DNA of 64,000 nt from NCBI GenBank assembly GCA_965220775.1, contig OZ244845.1:3348001-3412000 (forward strand), given 5' to 3'. The translations under genes were made by a program, and so were the position numbers. This document shows, piece by piece, positions 41,923 to 50,439 of the stretch. The stretch's first letter is position 1. Each line of letters starts with the position of its first letter. The notes beneath the pieces are model-generated. The model saw only the letters and a list, made by a program, of their open reading frames with translations, had not been told where the DNA came from and ran no database searches. This stretch comes from G963664835 sp965220775. Lineage in GTDB: Bacteria; Chloroflexota; UBA6077; FW602-bin22; JBCLEL01.

Positions 41923-44763
41923 GTGACGGTGTACCAAGGTAGAGATTGGCATTATCCGGGGGCGCGTTGGTGGAAGTTCGACATTCACACCCACACGCCG
42001 GCGTCTGAGGACTATGGCAAGGGAAGTCAACAAACTTCCTTGAAACAGACAGACCCGAAGGACTGGCTACTCGATTTCATGCGCGCCAAAGTGGACTGCG
42101 TGGCGATCACGGATCACAATTCCGCCGGATGGATCGACAAGTTGAAGTCAGCGCTTCTTGATTTGGAACAAGAGCCTCACCCGGAGTTTCGTCGGTTGTA
42201 CCTGTTTCCAGGTATGGAAGTCACAGCCAACGGAGGTATTCACGTCCTTGCCGTATTCGACACCGACAAGGATTCCAACGACGTCGCACAACTTCTTGGA
42301 GCCGTCAGGTATCACGGTACGCCGGGCGCGAGTGACGTCGCAGCAGACTCGGCATCCATTGCTGTCGTTGAAGCCATCGGCGAAGCTGGGGGCATTCCCA
42401 TTCTCGCCCACGTAGACCGGCCGTCTGGAGCGTGGGGATTGTCAGGCAACACGTTGGCGCCTCTGTTTGATGCTGATGGCCTGTTCGCAATGGAAATTCG
42501 AGATCCTAGCGCCGACAGACCGGATCTCTATCGCCAGCGCAAGCTCGCATGGGCTGAAGTTCTCGGGTCCGACTCCCATCATCCGTTCGGTGGAGGCAGC
42601 TGTAGTTTCCCAGGCTCGCGGTACACTTGGATCAAGATGGCGAGACCATCACTCGAAGGATTGCGCTTGGCGTTGCTGGACGGTGGAGGTTTTTCGATCC
42701 GCCGCAGCGATGACCCGGAGCCCTTCGATCCGTTTGCACGGCCGAAGCATTGTATCGAATCCATCGGGATTACTGACGCACGCTACATGGGGCGCGGCCA
42801 ACGGTCGGCAAAGCTCGAGTTCAGCCCTTGGCTCACCGCATTGGTTGGCGGACGCGGCACGGGCAAATCCACCGTCATTCATGCACTGAGGCTCGCAGCG
42901 AGGCGTGAATCAGAATTAACGCATTTGGCGGTTCATAGCGGATCCCGCGTGACCTTCGAACGATTTAATCGGGTGCCATCAGACCAGACGAAAGACGGCG
43001 GTTTGACAGATTCCACTAGCATTCAATGGACGTTGATGCGCGACAGCGTGAGGCATCGAGTCCATTGGAGGCAGAACGGCACCGGTACGACCGTGGAGGA
43101 TGGGTCCGGCTACGACAATTGGAAGGCTTCTACCACGCAGGCCGTCACGCCGGAGCGTTTTCCGGTTCGAGTGTACAGCCAAGGGCAGATAGCCGAGTTG
43201 GCCGGGGACAACCCGACGGCATTGCTGAGCGAGATAGACCGGGCGGCGGGAATTGTAATGCTGCGAGGAACTCTAAAGGAGGCTATCGCCGCGTTTTACG
43301 CGTCGAGAGCGCGAATTCGCGAGCTTGATAGCAAATTATGTGGCTTGGAGGACAACATCGCCATTGGGATCCAAGACGTGGAGCGCAAGCTGAAGCGCTT
43401 CGAGGACGCCGGGCATACCGCCATCCTGGCTGCCTACCGCCACCGCCACCGCCAACGCAGAGAGGTGGATCACCAGTTTGAGGCAGTGGAGGCGGCCGCC
43501 GACACAGTTGAAGAAACGACGGGAGCGCTCCAGCTCGAAGACTTACCGGGCGGGTTGTTCGACGGGGCTTCAGAAGAGGATCGGCAAGTCGCCGATACGA
43601 TGACTGCACTTAGGGCGGCCGTACACACGGCTGCCCAAGAATCGCGCGACATGGCGCAACGTCTGCGCCGGGCAGTACAGACGCAGCGCGAGGCGTTGGC
43701 GAAAAGCGTTTGGCAAGCGTCCGTGGAACAAACTGCCGGCGATTACCAGAGCTTGGTCGAGGACCTCGAGACGGAAGGCGTCAACGATCCGAACGAGTAT
43801 GGCATTTTGGTGCAAGCGCGGCAACGACTCGATGGCGAAATGAAAATCCTGGAGTCGGATAAGGAACAGCGGGATAGGCTCGTCGGGCAGTCGCAGGAGC
43901 GGCTGCAGAAAGTCTGGGAAGCTCGTCGTGCCATGACCCGTGCCCGCCACGAGTTTCTCTCCGACGCGCTGGTGCAGAACAACTTCGTGCGCATAGAGAT
44001 TCGTCCATATGGTGACAATTTGCAGATCATTGAGCAATCCTTACGCGAAACGTTGGACGTCCTCGACGACCGCTTCTCAGATGACATCTTTGCCACAAAT
44101 AATGAGTCGCCATCCAGGGGCATCGTGGCCGACATTCTCGAAGACTTACCTGATAAGTCAGATGAACGAACGTCCGAAGTAGAAAAGCGTCTAAGGACGC
44201 TCAAGGATCGATTTGAATCTGCCTGCGCTGGACAGGGCGATTTCGGCGGGCGCTTCAATAACTATCTCAAACGCAAGTTCGACCGAGGGCCGGAGTTGCT
44301 CGATAATCTGTTGACTTGGTTTCCCGAGGACGGACTGAACGTGAGGTACAGCCGCGCAGGGGATGGCACGGACTTTCAGCCCATCTCGCAGGCTTCAGCA
44401 GGTCAGCGATCCGCGGCGATGTTGGCCTTCCTTCTCGCACATGGCGACGAACCGCTCGTACTTGATCAGCCCGAGGACGATCTGGACAACCACCTGATTT
44501 ATGACTTGGTGGTGCGCCAGATTCGCGAGAACAAGCTCAGACGTCAGATTATCGTAGTGACGCACAACCCCAACATTGTCGTGAATGGGGACGCGGAAAT
44601 GCTGCATGCATTGGATTTCGAAGGTGGACAGTGTGTTGTCAAGCGGGCGGGCTCCCTGCAAGATGAAGCCATACGAGAGGAAGTCTGCAGGGTGATGGAG
44701 GGTGGCCGCGAGGCCTTTGAACGCCGCTATCGGCGACTCGGACGGGAGCCAACCCGTGTTTGA
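41923..44763 (+). CDS. PHP-domain + SMC/RecF-like ATPase (TrlF-like)
   Basis: 946 residues from GTG 41923, chosen because GGAGG is seven bases upstream. Residues about 20-230 are a PHP metallo-phosphoesterase domain: FDIHTHTPAS, AITDHNSAGW, ILAHVDRP and GSDSHHPFG supply the His/Asp metal ligands. Residues about 290-946 are an SMC-like ATPase: Walker A VGGRGTGKST, a coiled-coil middle rich in Glu/Arg, signature SQASAGQRSAAML and Walker B LVLDQPEDDLDN, then VVTHNPNIVV. NCBI names such proteins TrlF. They occur in defence-type gene sets. It is coupled to the AlbA_2 gene by an 8-base overlap. Confidence 0.9.
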   Translation: MTVYQGRDWHYPGARWWKFDIHTHTPASEDYGKGSQQTSLKQTDPKDWLLDFMRAKVDCVAITDHNSAGWIDKLKSALLDLEQEPHPEFRRLYLFPGMEVTANGGIHVLAVFDTDKDSNDVAQLLGAVRYHGTPGASDVAADSASIAVVEAIGEAGGIPILAHVDRPSGAWGLSGNTLAPLFDADGLFAMEIRDPSADRPDLYRQRKLAWAEVLGSDSHHPFGGGSCSFPGSRYTWIKMARPSLEGLRLALLDGGGFSIRRSDDPEPFDPFARPKHCIESIGITDARYMGRGQRSAKLEFSPWLTALVGGRGTGKSTVIHALRLAARRESELTHLAVHSGSRVTFERFNRVPSDQTKDGGLTDSTSIQWTLMRDSVRHRVHWRQNGTGTTVEDGSGYDNWKASTTQAVTPERFPVRVYSQGQIAELAGDNPTALLSEIDRAAGIVMLRGTLKEAIAAFYASRARIRELDSKLCGLEDNIAIGIQDVERKLKRFEDAGHTAILAAYRHRHRQRREVDHQFEAVEAAADTVEETTGALQLEDLPGGLFDGASEEDRQVADTMTALRAAVHTAAQESRDMAQRLRRAVQTQREALAKSVWQASVEQTAGDYQSLVEDLETEGVNDPNEYGILVQARQRLDGEMKILESDKEQRDRLVGQSQERLQKVWEARRAMTRARHEFLSDALVQNNFVRIEIRPYGDNLQIIEQSLRETLDVLDDRFSDDIFATNNESPSRGIVADILEDLPDKSDERTSEVEKRLRTLKDRFESACAGQGDFGGRFNNYLKRKFDRGPELLDNLLTWFPEDGLNVRYSRAGDGTDFQPISQASAGQRSAAMLAFLLAHGDEPLVLDQPEDDLDNHLIYDLVVRQIRENKLRRQIIVVTHNPNIVVNGDAEMLHALDFEGGQCVVKRAGSLQDEAIREEVCRVMEGGREAFERRYRRLGREPTRV

Positions 44764-46015
44764 TAGCAAGAAGGAGTTGCTGGACAAGATTCGCTTGGGT
44801 GAGGACTCGTTCCTCGAATTGAAGGAAGCCCGGTTTTCCGGCGCACGTGTCACGAAACCCCATCGGGACTCTCTTGCGGACGAACTAGCTACATTTGCCA
44901 ATAGTCGGGGGGGCGTCTTCGTCTTGGGGGTGGAAGATGACACACACGAGATATTGGGTATTCCCGCAGATCGTCTCGACGATGTGGAACGATTTGTCCA
45001 TGAGCTGTGCCACGACTCGATCAATCCACCCATAGCGCCCGTCATAGAACGGCTATCACTGCCCAACTCTACCGGCGAGGATGTGGCTGTAATCAAAGTC
45101 GATGTGGCGCGCAGTCTTTTCGTGCATCGAAGCCCTGGGGGGTACTTGCATCGCGTCGGCAGCGCGAAACGCGTTATGTCGCCCGAATTCCTGGCCCGGC
45201 TATTTCAGCAGCGCAGCCAGACCCGTCTCGTCCGGTTTGACGAGCAAGTCGTGCCCGATGCAAGTCTGGACGATCTTGCATTTGAACTTTGGTCGCGGTT
45301 TCGAACCCCGCGCACCGGCGATGAACGCGGAGACATGATGACGAAACTTGGGATGGCGCGCACCTACGAGGGCGGCCAACTCAAGCCGACGGTCGCTGGA
45401 GTGTTGATGGCGTCCAGAGACGCTAGACAATGGCTCCCGAACACCTACGTTCAGGCGGTTGCCTATAGGGGGACCACAATAACAGCCGGGGACTCGACCG
45501 ATCCCTACCAACTTGACGCCGCAGACATCGCAGGTCCCTTAGATGTGCAGGTCGTCGATTCCTGCGAATTCGTTGCCAAGCACATGAGGGTTGCTGCGTT
45601 TAAGAAACATGGGCGGCGGGACAGACCTCAGTTCGATATGACTGCGGTGTTCGAAGCCATCGTGAATGCCGTGGCACACCGGGATTACTCAATTTATGGC
45701 TCGAAGATAAGATTGCGCCTGTTTGTAAACCGGCTGGAACTCTATTCCCCGGGCACAATTCCGAACACGATGGACGTCGAGAGCCTCGTCCACCTACAAT
45801 CTTCCAGAAATGAAATCCTTACGAGCTTACTTGCCAAGTGCCCAGTTCCGGACAGGCCATGGCTGACAACGGATCGTAGCTTCTTGATGGATAAGCGAGG
45901 AGAAGGCGTCCGTATCATTTTGGACAACAGCCAACTTCTATCAGGCCGGGAACCGGAATATCGTCTGATTGGTGATGCGGAATTACTTCTAACGATCTAC
46001 GCACCGTCTGCGTGA
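44756..46015 (+). CDS. AlbA_2 (Schlafen-like) + HATPase_c_4 protein
   Basis: 419 residues from GTG 44756, with GGGAG seven bases upstream and the start inside the end of the TrlF-like gene. N-terminal AlbA_2 domain: ESFLELKEARF-type block (EDSFLELKEARFSGARVTK), LADELATFANSRGGVFVLGV and FVHRSPGGYLHRVG. Central region with ARTYEGGQLKPTVAGVLM, then a GHKL-type region FEAIVNAVAHRDYSIYGS and RLELYSPGTIPNT. Relatives are annotated as transcriptional regulators or defence partners; the nuclease activity of Schlafen-type AlbA domains is known in eukaryotes. It should act with the PHP-ATPase. Confidence 0.88.
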   Translation: MFDSKKELLDKIRLGEDSFLELKEARFSGARVTKPHRDSLADELATFANSRGGVFVLGVEDDTHEILGIPADRLDDVERFVHELCHDSINPPIAPVIERLSLPNSTGEDVAVIKVDVARSLFVHRSPGGYLHRVGSAKRVMSPEFLARLFQQRSQTRLVRFDEQVVPDASLDDLAFELWSRFRTPRTGDERGDMMTKLGMARTYEGGQLKPTVAGVLMASRDARQWLPNTYVQAVAYRGTTITAGDSTDPYQLDAADIAGPLDVQVVDSCEFVAKHMRVAAFKKHGRRDRPQFDMTAVFEAIVNAVAHRDYSIYGSKIRLRLFVNRLELYSPGTIPNTMDVESLVHLQSSRNEILTSLLAKCPVPDRPWLTTDRSFLMDKRGEGVRIILDNSQLLSGREPEYRLIGDAELLLTIYAPSA

Positions 46016-46186
46016 CTCAGGAAGAGCATGGTGACTTGCAAGAGACCCTTTGCAGTCACACATGCAAGAAACCTGTTGGACGCCCAACCACCGAGAACGT
46101 ACTTCGATGTGGCCGCGACTCGACGGTCACGGATACGGACTAGCCCGGCAACATCACGGGTTATCGGGGGTTAAATCTCCCACCAA

Positions 46187-46306
46187 TCAATCGAATAGAT
46201 GCGGCTCTGGCGTTGGGGTACTTTGCTGACCAACCTCGCAGGCCAACAGCCCCGCAGCGGCCACCAAGCACAGCACCACTATCGAAACGCGGAATCCGAG
46301 CGCCAA
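46187..46306 (-). pseudogene. truncated Thr/Pro lipoprotein (third family member, signal peptide only)
   Basis: 39 codons, TTG 46306 to TGA 46187. It encodes a lipoprotein signal (LGFRVSIVVLCLVAAAGLLAC) and the first mature residues EVGQQSTPTPEPHLFD, then a stop. The signal is very close to that of the protease gene at 48917 (LGFRVSIALLCAVAVALLSAC), and EVGQQSTPTPEP to the start of the mature protein at 50223 (EVVQQGTPTPEP). AGAAGGA lies just before the TTG. No linker or C-terminal domain follows, so it is a remnant of a third paralogue or a chimaeric fragment. Too short for standard gene callers. Confidence 0.6.
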
Positions 46307-46436
46307 TTTTGTCGATCCTTCTCGTTCCTGCCGGTTCTACCCGTACAGGACCGCGTGGATCATATCCGCGATCCTACTACGGTTCGGGCCGGTGGGTCGG
46401 AACTAAGATTCTTGCCATTGTATGGTTTGGGGTTGG

Positions 46437-48917
46437 CTACCTCGCAGATATGACTTCTTTCATCTTCGCATCGAGCATCCTCGCCAGCTCTTCAACTGAA
46501 ATCCTAGGCTCAACCTCAACAAAAGAGAAGATGTTTCCAAAGAGATTGCCTCGCCTGAACTTGATCAATTCGACTCGCAGCGGCCCCGCTTCTCCGCCAA
46601 TATCCAGATACGCGCCAAACGAGTTATCGCCCACGGCCGACGATTGCAGGAGTCCGCTACCGTGAACCTCAAGGTCTTGTTCGCCTTGATCCGTTTCACC
46701 AACGAGACCTCGGACGATTGCATCGAGCAGTGTGCCAGACGACAACTCCGCGTCTAGCTCGATGCGCTCGAGATCTGTCAGCTCCCCACCTACGGCAATT
46801 ATTAACTGGAATGGAGCAAGTTCAGCCAACACTAAGACGTCGCTGACGTCGCCCTCCAAATTCAGGACGGCGATTAAGTCGCCGAAGACTGCAGAGTCGA
46901 ACTCTTGAAAAGAGCCCGGCAACTCCGCAAAGGCCGACCTCACTTCAGCTAGGCCGAATTCGGAGGATGTACTTGGGGTGGACTCAGGATCTGAGTCCTG
47001 GAATAGAGAGGCTGCCGTGGTTTGGGTCAGTGTCGCGTCAGGGTTGGCCGGTTCCACCGCTACGACGTACCCTCCGGGTGCGTCAAGAGCAGCATCTTGC
47101 ACCACCATAAAGTAGCGGCCCATATGAGGCGCCCGATAGACGATCTTTGAATCTTGTCGGAAAAAGCCGCCTCCGCTATTGTGATCGACGATCATTTGCT
47201 CGAGTCCCGCCCCCTCGTAGTAGATAGTGAGAAAACTGTTGACCAGAATCGAACTTACCGCAACCTCGATTGTCTGGCCCTCGTTCAGATCAACGAGATA
47301 GTAGTCAGTGTCCCCAGGGAAATCCATGTTCCCCAGGACCGACTCTCCCACTTGTATTTGCTTGCCATCGTCCGGGTCGTGAATGGGTATCAGCCCATGG
47401 CTGCTAGTCAGCGTGAATTTGCTGGGTGTTTCCGCCCATCGCTGCACAATCAAGAAGTTAGGCCCTCGGTATTCGACGGCAAACGAACCAGTCGCAGCTC
47501 CTGTGTTTCCGCTGTCTAGGTACAACAGTAGACTGTTAAATGAGTTGACGATAGCGAGTTCGCCGCCCTTGTCGCCCTTGAAATCGATGTCGACTACGGA
47601 TCCGGGCAACTCGTCGATCACATAGGAACCTTGGGCCCAAAGGTTTTCCAATGCAATCTCGTGACTGAGTGCCGCTCCCTCCAGTGGGACGCGCCTGTCA
47701 CCGAGTTGGGACGGGTCTCCGCCGGCTATGAGTTGCCGTACCCGCGGCAAGATGTCGCCAGACGATGTAGCCACTCCGAAATTCGCATCGGTAATCGCGA
47801 ATCCGGTGATACCGATCACTTCACCCCTGTCCGACACAAGCGCCGATCCGCTGTGGCCGGGTGCCAGAGCGGCGTCGATCTGAAGACTGATGATACCGAC
47901 AAACTCCATCTCCACGACGCGAGAGAGCAGACCGCGCACAATCGTAGGCATAGGGAACTCTTCCGTCACTTTCGGGTAACCGATTACAAATGTCTCGGAG
48001 CCGATGGGTAAACTTTCGCCATCAACCAACTCCAGGGCGCCAGTGGGCGGATCGATTGGGCCAAGTACTGCCAAGTCGGCGAGCAGGTCCAAACCCTTCA
48101 CCGGCACTTCAAGGAACTCCGAACCGTCAGGAAATACGACACGCACTGTTGCGTACGGCCAGACGACGTGCGCGTTCGTCACTACATACCCACCCTCGAT
48201 CAACACGCCACTGCCTTTGTTGGCGACCGTTTTGATGAATACGATCGATGGAGAGACGGATTCGAAGATCTGTGCGGAAGTAAGCGGCTCCGGCGTGGGC
48301 GTGGCCGTCGGCTCCGGCGTTGGAGTAGCGGTTGGCTCCGGCATAGGCGTGGCGGTCGGCTCCGGCGTTGGTGTAGCGGTTGGCTCCGGCGTGGGCGTGG
48401 CCGTCGGCTCCGGCGTTGGAGTAGCGGTTGGCTCCGGCATAGGCGTGGCGGTCGGCTCCGGCGTTGGCGTAGCGGTTGGCTCCGGCGTCGAGGTGGCCGT
48501 CGGCTCCGGCGTTGGCGTGGCTGTCGGTTCTGGCGTCGGCGTGGCGGTTGGTTCCGGCGATGGCGTGGATGTGGGCTCCGGCGTCGGCGTTGCGGTTGGC
48601 GACGGCGTTGATGTGGCTGTTGCCGACGGTGTCGGTGTCGCAGTCGGCTCCGGCGTCGCGGTATCCGTCGGCGCCGGTGTCGATGTGTCTGTGGGGATCG
48701 CCGTCGGGGTGTCTGTAGGTGTCGGAGTCGGCGTGGCTGTTGGGTCTGGTGTAGGAGTACCGGTAGGGCTCGGCGTCGACGTGGCCGTAGCCTCTATTGT
48801 GACGGTAGCCGTCGGTTCCGGGGTATCAACGACCGGCGGTCCGCCATTGCAGGCCGAAAGCAGGGCAACAGCAACCGCGCAGAGCAGCGCGATCGAGACG
48901 CGAAAGCCGAGTAGCAA
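46437..48917 (-). CDS. Thr/Pro-linker lipoprotein with trypsin-like (S1C) protease domain
   Basis: About 826 residues from TTG 48917, with GAGGAGGA ten bases upstream. Signal peptide and lipobox ALLSAC, a linker of about 170 residues made of TATPTPEP units, then a trypsin-like domain: GSGVLIEGGYVVTNAHVVWP (His), LLADLAVLGP (Asp), and DAALAPGHSGSALVSDRGEV (Ser; GHSGSA instead of the usual GNSGGP). Next a PPC-type beta domain (GNMDFPGDTDYYLVDLNEGQ), and last a roughly 190-residue C-terminal domain shared with the next gene (FRRGNLFGNIF, IEELARMLDAKM-like). Surface-anchored protease of unknown target. Confidence 0.85.
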   Translation of the reverse strand: MLLGFRVSIALLCAVAVALLSACNGGPPVVDTPEPTATVTIEATATSTPSPTGTPTPDPTATPTPTPTDTPTAIPTDTSTPAPTDTATPEPTATPTPSATATSTPSPTATPTPEPTSTPSPEPTATPTPEPTATPTPEPTATSTPEPTATPTPEPTATPMPEPTATPTPEPTATPTPEPTATPTPEPTATPMPEPTATPTPEPTATPTPEPLTSAQIFESVSPSIVFIKTVANKGSGVLIEGGYVVTNAHVVWPYATVRVVFPDGSEFLEVPVKGLDLLADLAVLGPIDPPTGALELVDGESLPIGSETFVIGYPKVTEEFPMPTIVRGLLSRVVEMEFVGIISLQIDAALAPGHSGSALVSDRGEVIGITGFAITDANFGVATSSGDILPRVRQLIAGGDPSQLGDRRVPLEGAALSHEIALENLWAQGSYVIDELPGSVVDIDFKGDKGGELAIVNSFNSLLLYLDSGNTGAATGSFAVEYRGPNFLIVQRWAETPSKFTLTSSHGLIPIHDPDDGKQIQVGESVLGNMDFPGDTDYYLVDLNEGQTIEVAVSSILVNSFLTIYYEGAGLEQMIVDHNSGGGFFRQDSKIVYRAPHMGRYFMVVQDAALDAPGGYVVAVEPANPDATLTQTTAASLFQDSDPESTPSTSSEFGLAEVRSAFAELPGSFQEFDSAVFGDLIAVLNLEGDVSDVLVLAELAPFQLIIAVGGELTDLERIELDAELSSGTLLDAIVRGLVGETDQGEQDLEVHGSGLLQSSAVGDNSFGAYLDIGGEAGPLRVELIKFRRGNLFGNIFSFVEVEPRISVEELARMLDAKMKEVISAR
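48285..48800. repeat. coding minisatellite for TPTPEPTA linker
   Basis: Near-perfect 24-base tandem units (GGCTCCGGCGTTGGCGTAGC plus GGTT on the plus strand), encoding the Thr/Pro linker of the protease lipoprotein on the minus strand. Units are most regular in 48290-48500 and decay towards the signal peptide. Confidence 0.8.
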
Positions 48918-49047
48918 CGGCGTGCTTCCTCCTCGTGTTGCCGGTAGTCCCCGAACCAACCATCGGAAAGCATATCAACAAGCATCCCTATAGTGCCGGC
49001 ACGAACTCCAGCAAGAAGACTCTCGCATCTGTGCACCCTAGCGGAAA

Positions 49048-50223
49048 CTACCTCGCCGATTGAACTTCGATCATCTTTCCGTCCAGCAATCTCGCCAATT
49101 GTTCAATTGAGACAGCGGGTTTTCTGCCTGTAGGCGTGGTGGAGTAGATGACACCGTAGAGATTCCCGCGCCTGAACAGGACCATTTCTTCATGTACTCG
49201 AGTTCCCGCAATAGTAAACTCCATATGCACGCCGAAAGACTTGTCGCCCACGGTCAAAGATCTGAGAACTCCCCTCGCATAGACTTCGCGTCCCGACGGC
49301 ACACTATTGGGTCCAAGGGTAAGGTCATCTAGCAACCCGTCAGACGATAGCAGCGAATCGAGCCGAACGCGCTCAGCGTCGGTTATCTCTCCACTCGCCG
49401 CAATGATCAATTGATCCGTAGGTTGGTGGATCAAGATCACCGCATCTCTGAGGTAGTCTCCCAATCCCAGCTCTCCGATCGAGAGATCTATGCCTGGTGG
49501 GGGAAAGATTGCAAATGACTCACTCAGACTGTCGAAAGCCGACCTCAGCTCATCTGCGCCGAAAATGGGTGAGGCTAGTGGGGTAGGCGAAGCGGTCGGT
49601 TCCGCCGTTGGCGTGACCGTTGGTTCTGGCATCGGAGTAGCCGTAGGCTCCAGCGTTGGTGTCGCCGTAGGCTCCGGTGTCGGGGTGGCCGTCGGCTCCG
49701 GCGTTGGGGTGTCCGTCGGTTCCGGCGTAGGTGTTTCCGTCGGCTCCGGCGACGGGGTGTCCGACGGTGTTGGCGTCGGCGTGTCGGTCGGTGTCGGCGT
49801 CGGTGTATCCGTCGGTGTCGAAGTTGGCGTAGCGGTCGGCGTTGGCGTGGGTGTATCCGTCGGTGTCGAAGTTGGCGTAGCGGTCGGCTCCGGCGTCGCG
49901 GTGTCCGTCGGGGTTGCCGTTGGCGTGGCGGTCGGCGTCGGGGTGGCTGTCGGCTCCGGCGTTGGTGTTGCAGTAGGCTCCGGCGTTAGGGTATTCGTAG
50001 GCGTCGGAGTGACCGTCGGCTCCGGCGTTGGCGTACGGGTTGGCTCTGGTGTTGAGGTGGACGTAGGTTCCAGGGTTGGCGTAGTGGTCGGCTCCGGCGT
50101 TGGCGTGCCCTGCTGCACAACTTCGCACGCCACGAGTACGGCGAAGGCCATCAAGCACGGCATTCCTACGAGCGCGAGTCGCCGAACCGCGCTAAGCAGA
50201 CCGATCATGCCGCAGGGGAACAC
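49048..50223 (-). CDS. Thr/Pro-linker lipoprotein, shares C-terminal domain with the protease
   Basis: 391 residues, GTG 50223 with GGAG eight bases upstream (ATG 50208 possible). Lipobox VLVAC; mature start EVVQQGTPTPEP; linker of about 180 residues of TPTPEPTA/TPTDTPT units; C-terminal domain of about 175 residues: FGADELRSAFDSLSESFAIF, LIIAASGEITDAERVRLDSL and FRRGNLYGVIYS with SIEQLARLLDGKM. That domain aligns with the last domain of the protease next door, but here there is no protease. It could be a decoy, regulator or shared-ligand surface protein. Function unknown. Confidence 0.8.
   Translation of the reverse strand: MFPCGMIGLLSAVRRLALVGMPCLMAFAVLVACEVVQQGTPTPEPTTTPTLEPTSTSTPEPTRTPTPEPTVTPTPTNTLTPEPTATPTPEPTATPTPTATPTATPTDTATPEPTATPTSTPTDTPTPTPTATPTSTPTDTPTPTPTDTPTPTPSDTPSPEPTETPTPEPTDTPTPEPTATPTPEPTATPTLEPTATPMPEPTVTPTAEPTASPTPLASPIFGADELRSAFDSLSESFAIFPPPGIDLSIGELGLGDYLRDAVILIHQPTDQLIIAASGEITDAERVRLDSLLSSDGLLDDLTLGPNSVPSGREVYARGVLRSLTVGDKSFGVHMEFTIAGTRVHEEMVLFRRGNLYGVIYSTTPTGRKPAVSIEQLARLLDGKMIEVQSAR
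49580..50110. repeat. coding minisatellite, second lipoprotein linker
   Basis: Same type of 24-base-related units as 48285-48800 (GTCGGCTCCGGCGTTGGCGT and variants), less regular, encoding the minus-strand Thr/Pro linker. The plus strand reads Val-Gly repeats in a false frame. Confidence 0.75.
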
Positions 50224-50403
50224 GCCGCAGACTCCTTGGTCAAAACGTTGCGGATAGACATCTACCCGGCAAGTGTATCAAGCCGAGGGTTAGAGTCATC
50301 GTGCACCTTGCGCTCGCTCTAGAGGTCGACCGGGCACTCCACCCGTGCGTGACAAGATTCGGTCTGTGACCAATTTGCTCGACAAGACCCGCCGGATTCC
50401 GAT

Positions 50404-50432
50404 TTGCCAACCAACGAAAATACCGGTACAAT
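50404..50432 (+). promoter_or_regulatory. candidate leaderless promoter of ino1
   Basis: TTGCCA at 50404-50409, exact 17-base spacer, TACAAT at 50427-50432. The expected transcription start, seven to eight bases further, coincides with the ATG at 50440, so the mRNA would be leaderless. No SD precedes either ATG here, which supports this. Confidence 0.5.
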
Positions 50433-50439
50433 GACTCCT

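Noticed and set aside
48004..48993. Plus-strand 329-residue ORF of Val-Gly repeats
   Set aside because: It is the antisense reading of the Thr/Pro minisatellite; no SD, no family, and the minus strand has signal peptide, protease and shared domain.
49490..50257. Plus-strand 255-residue Gly-Val ORF
   Set aside because: Antisense of the second lipoprotein linker; low complexity arises from the repeat DNA.
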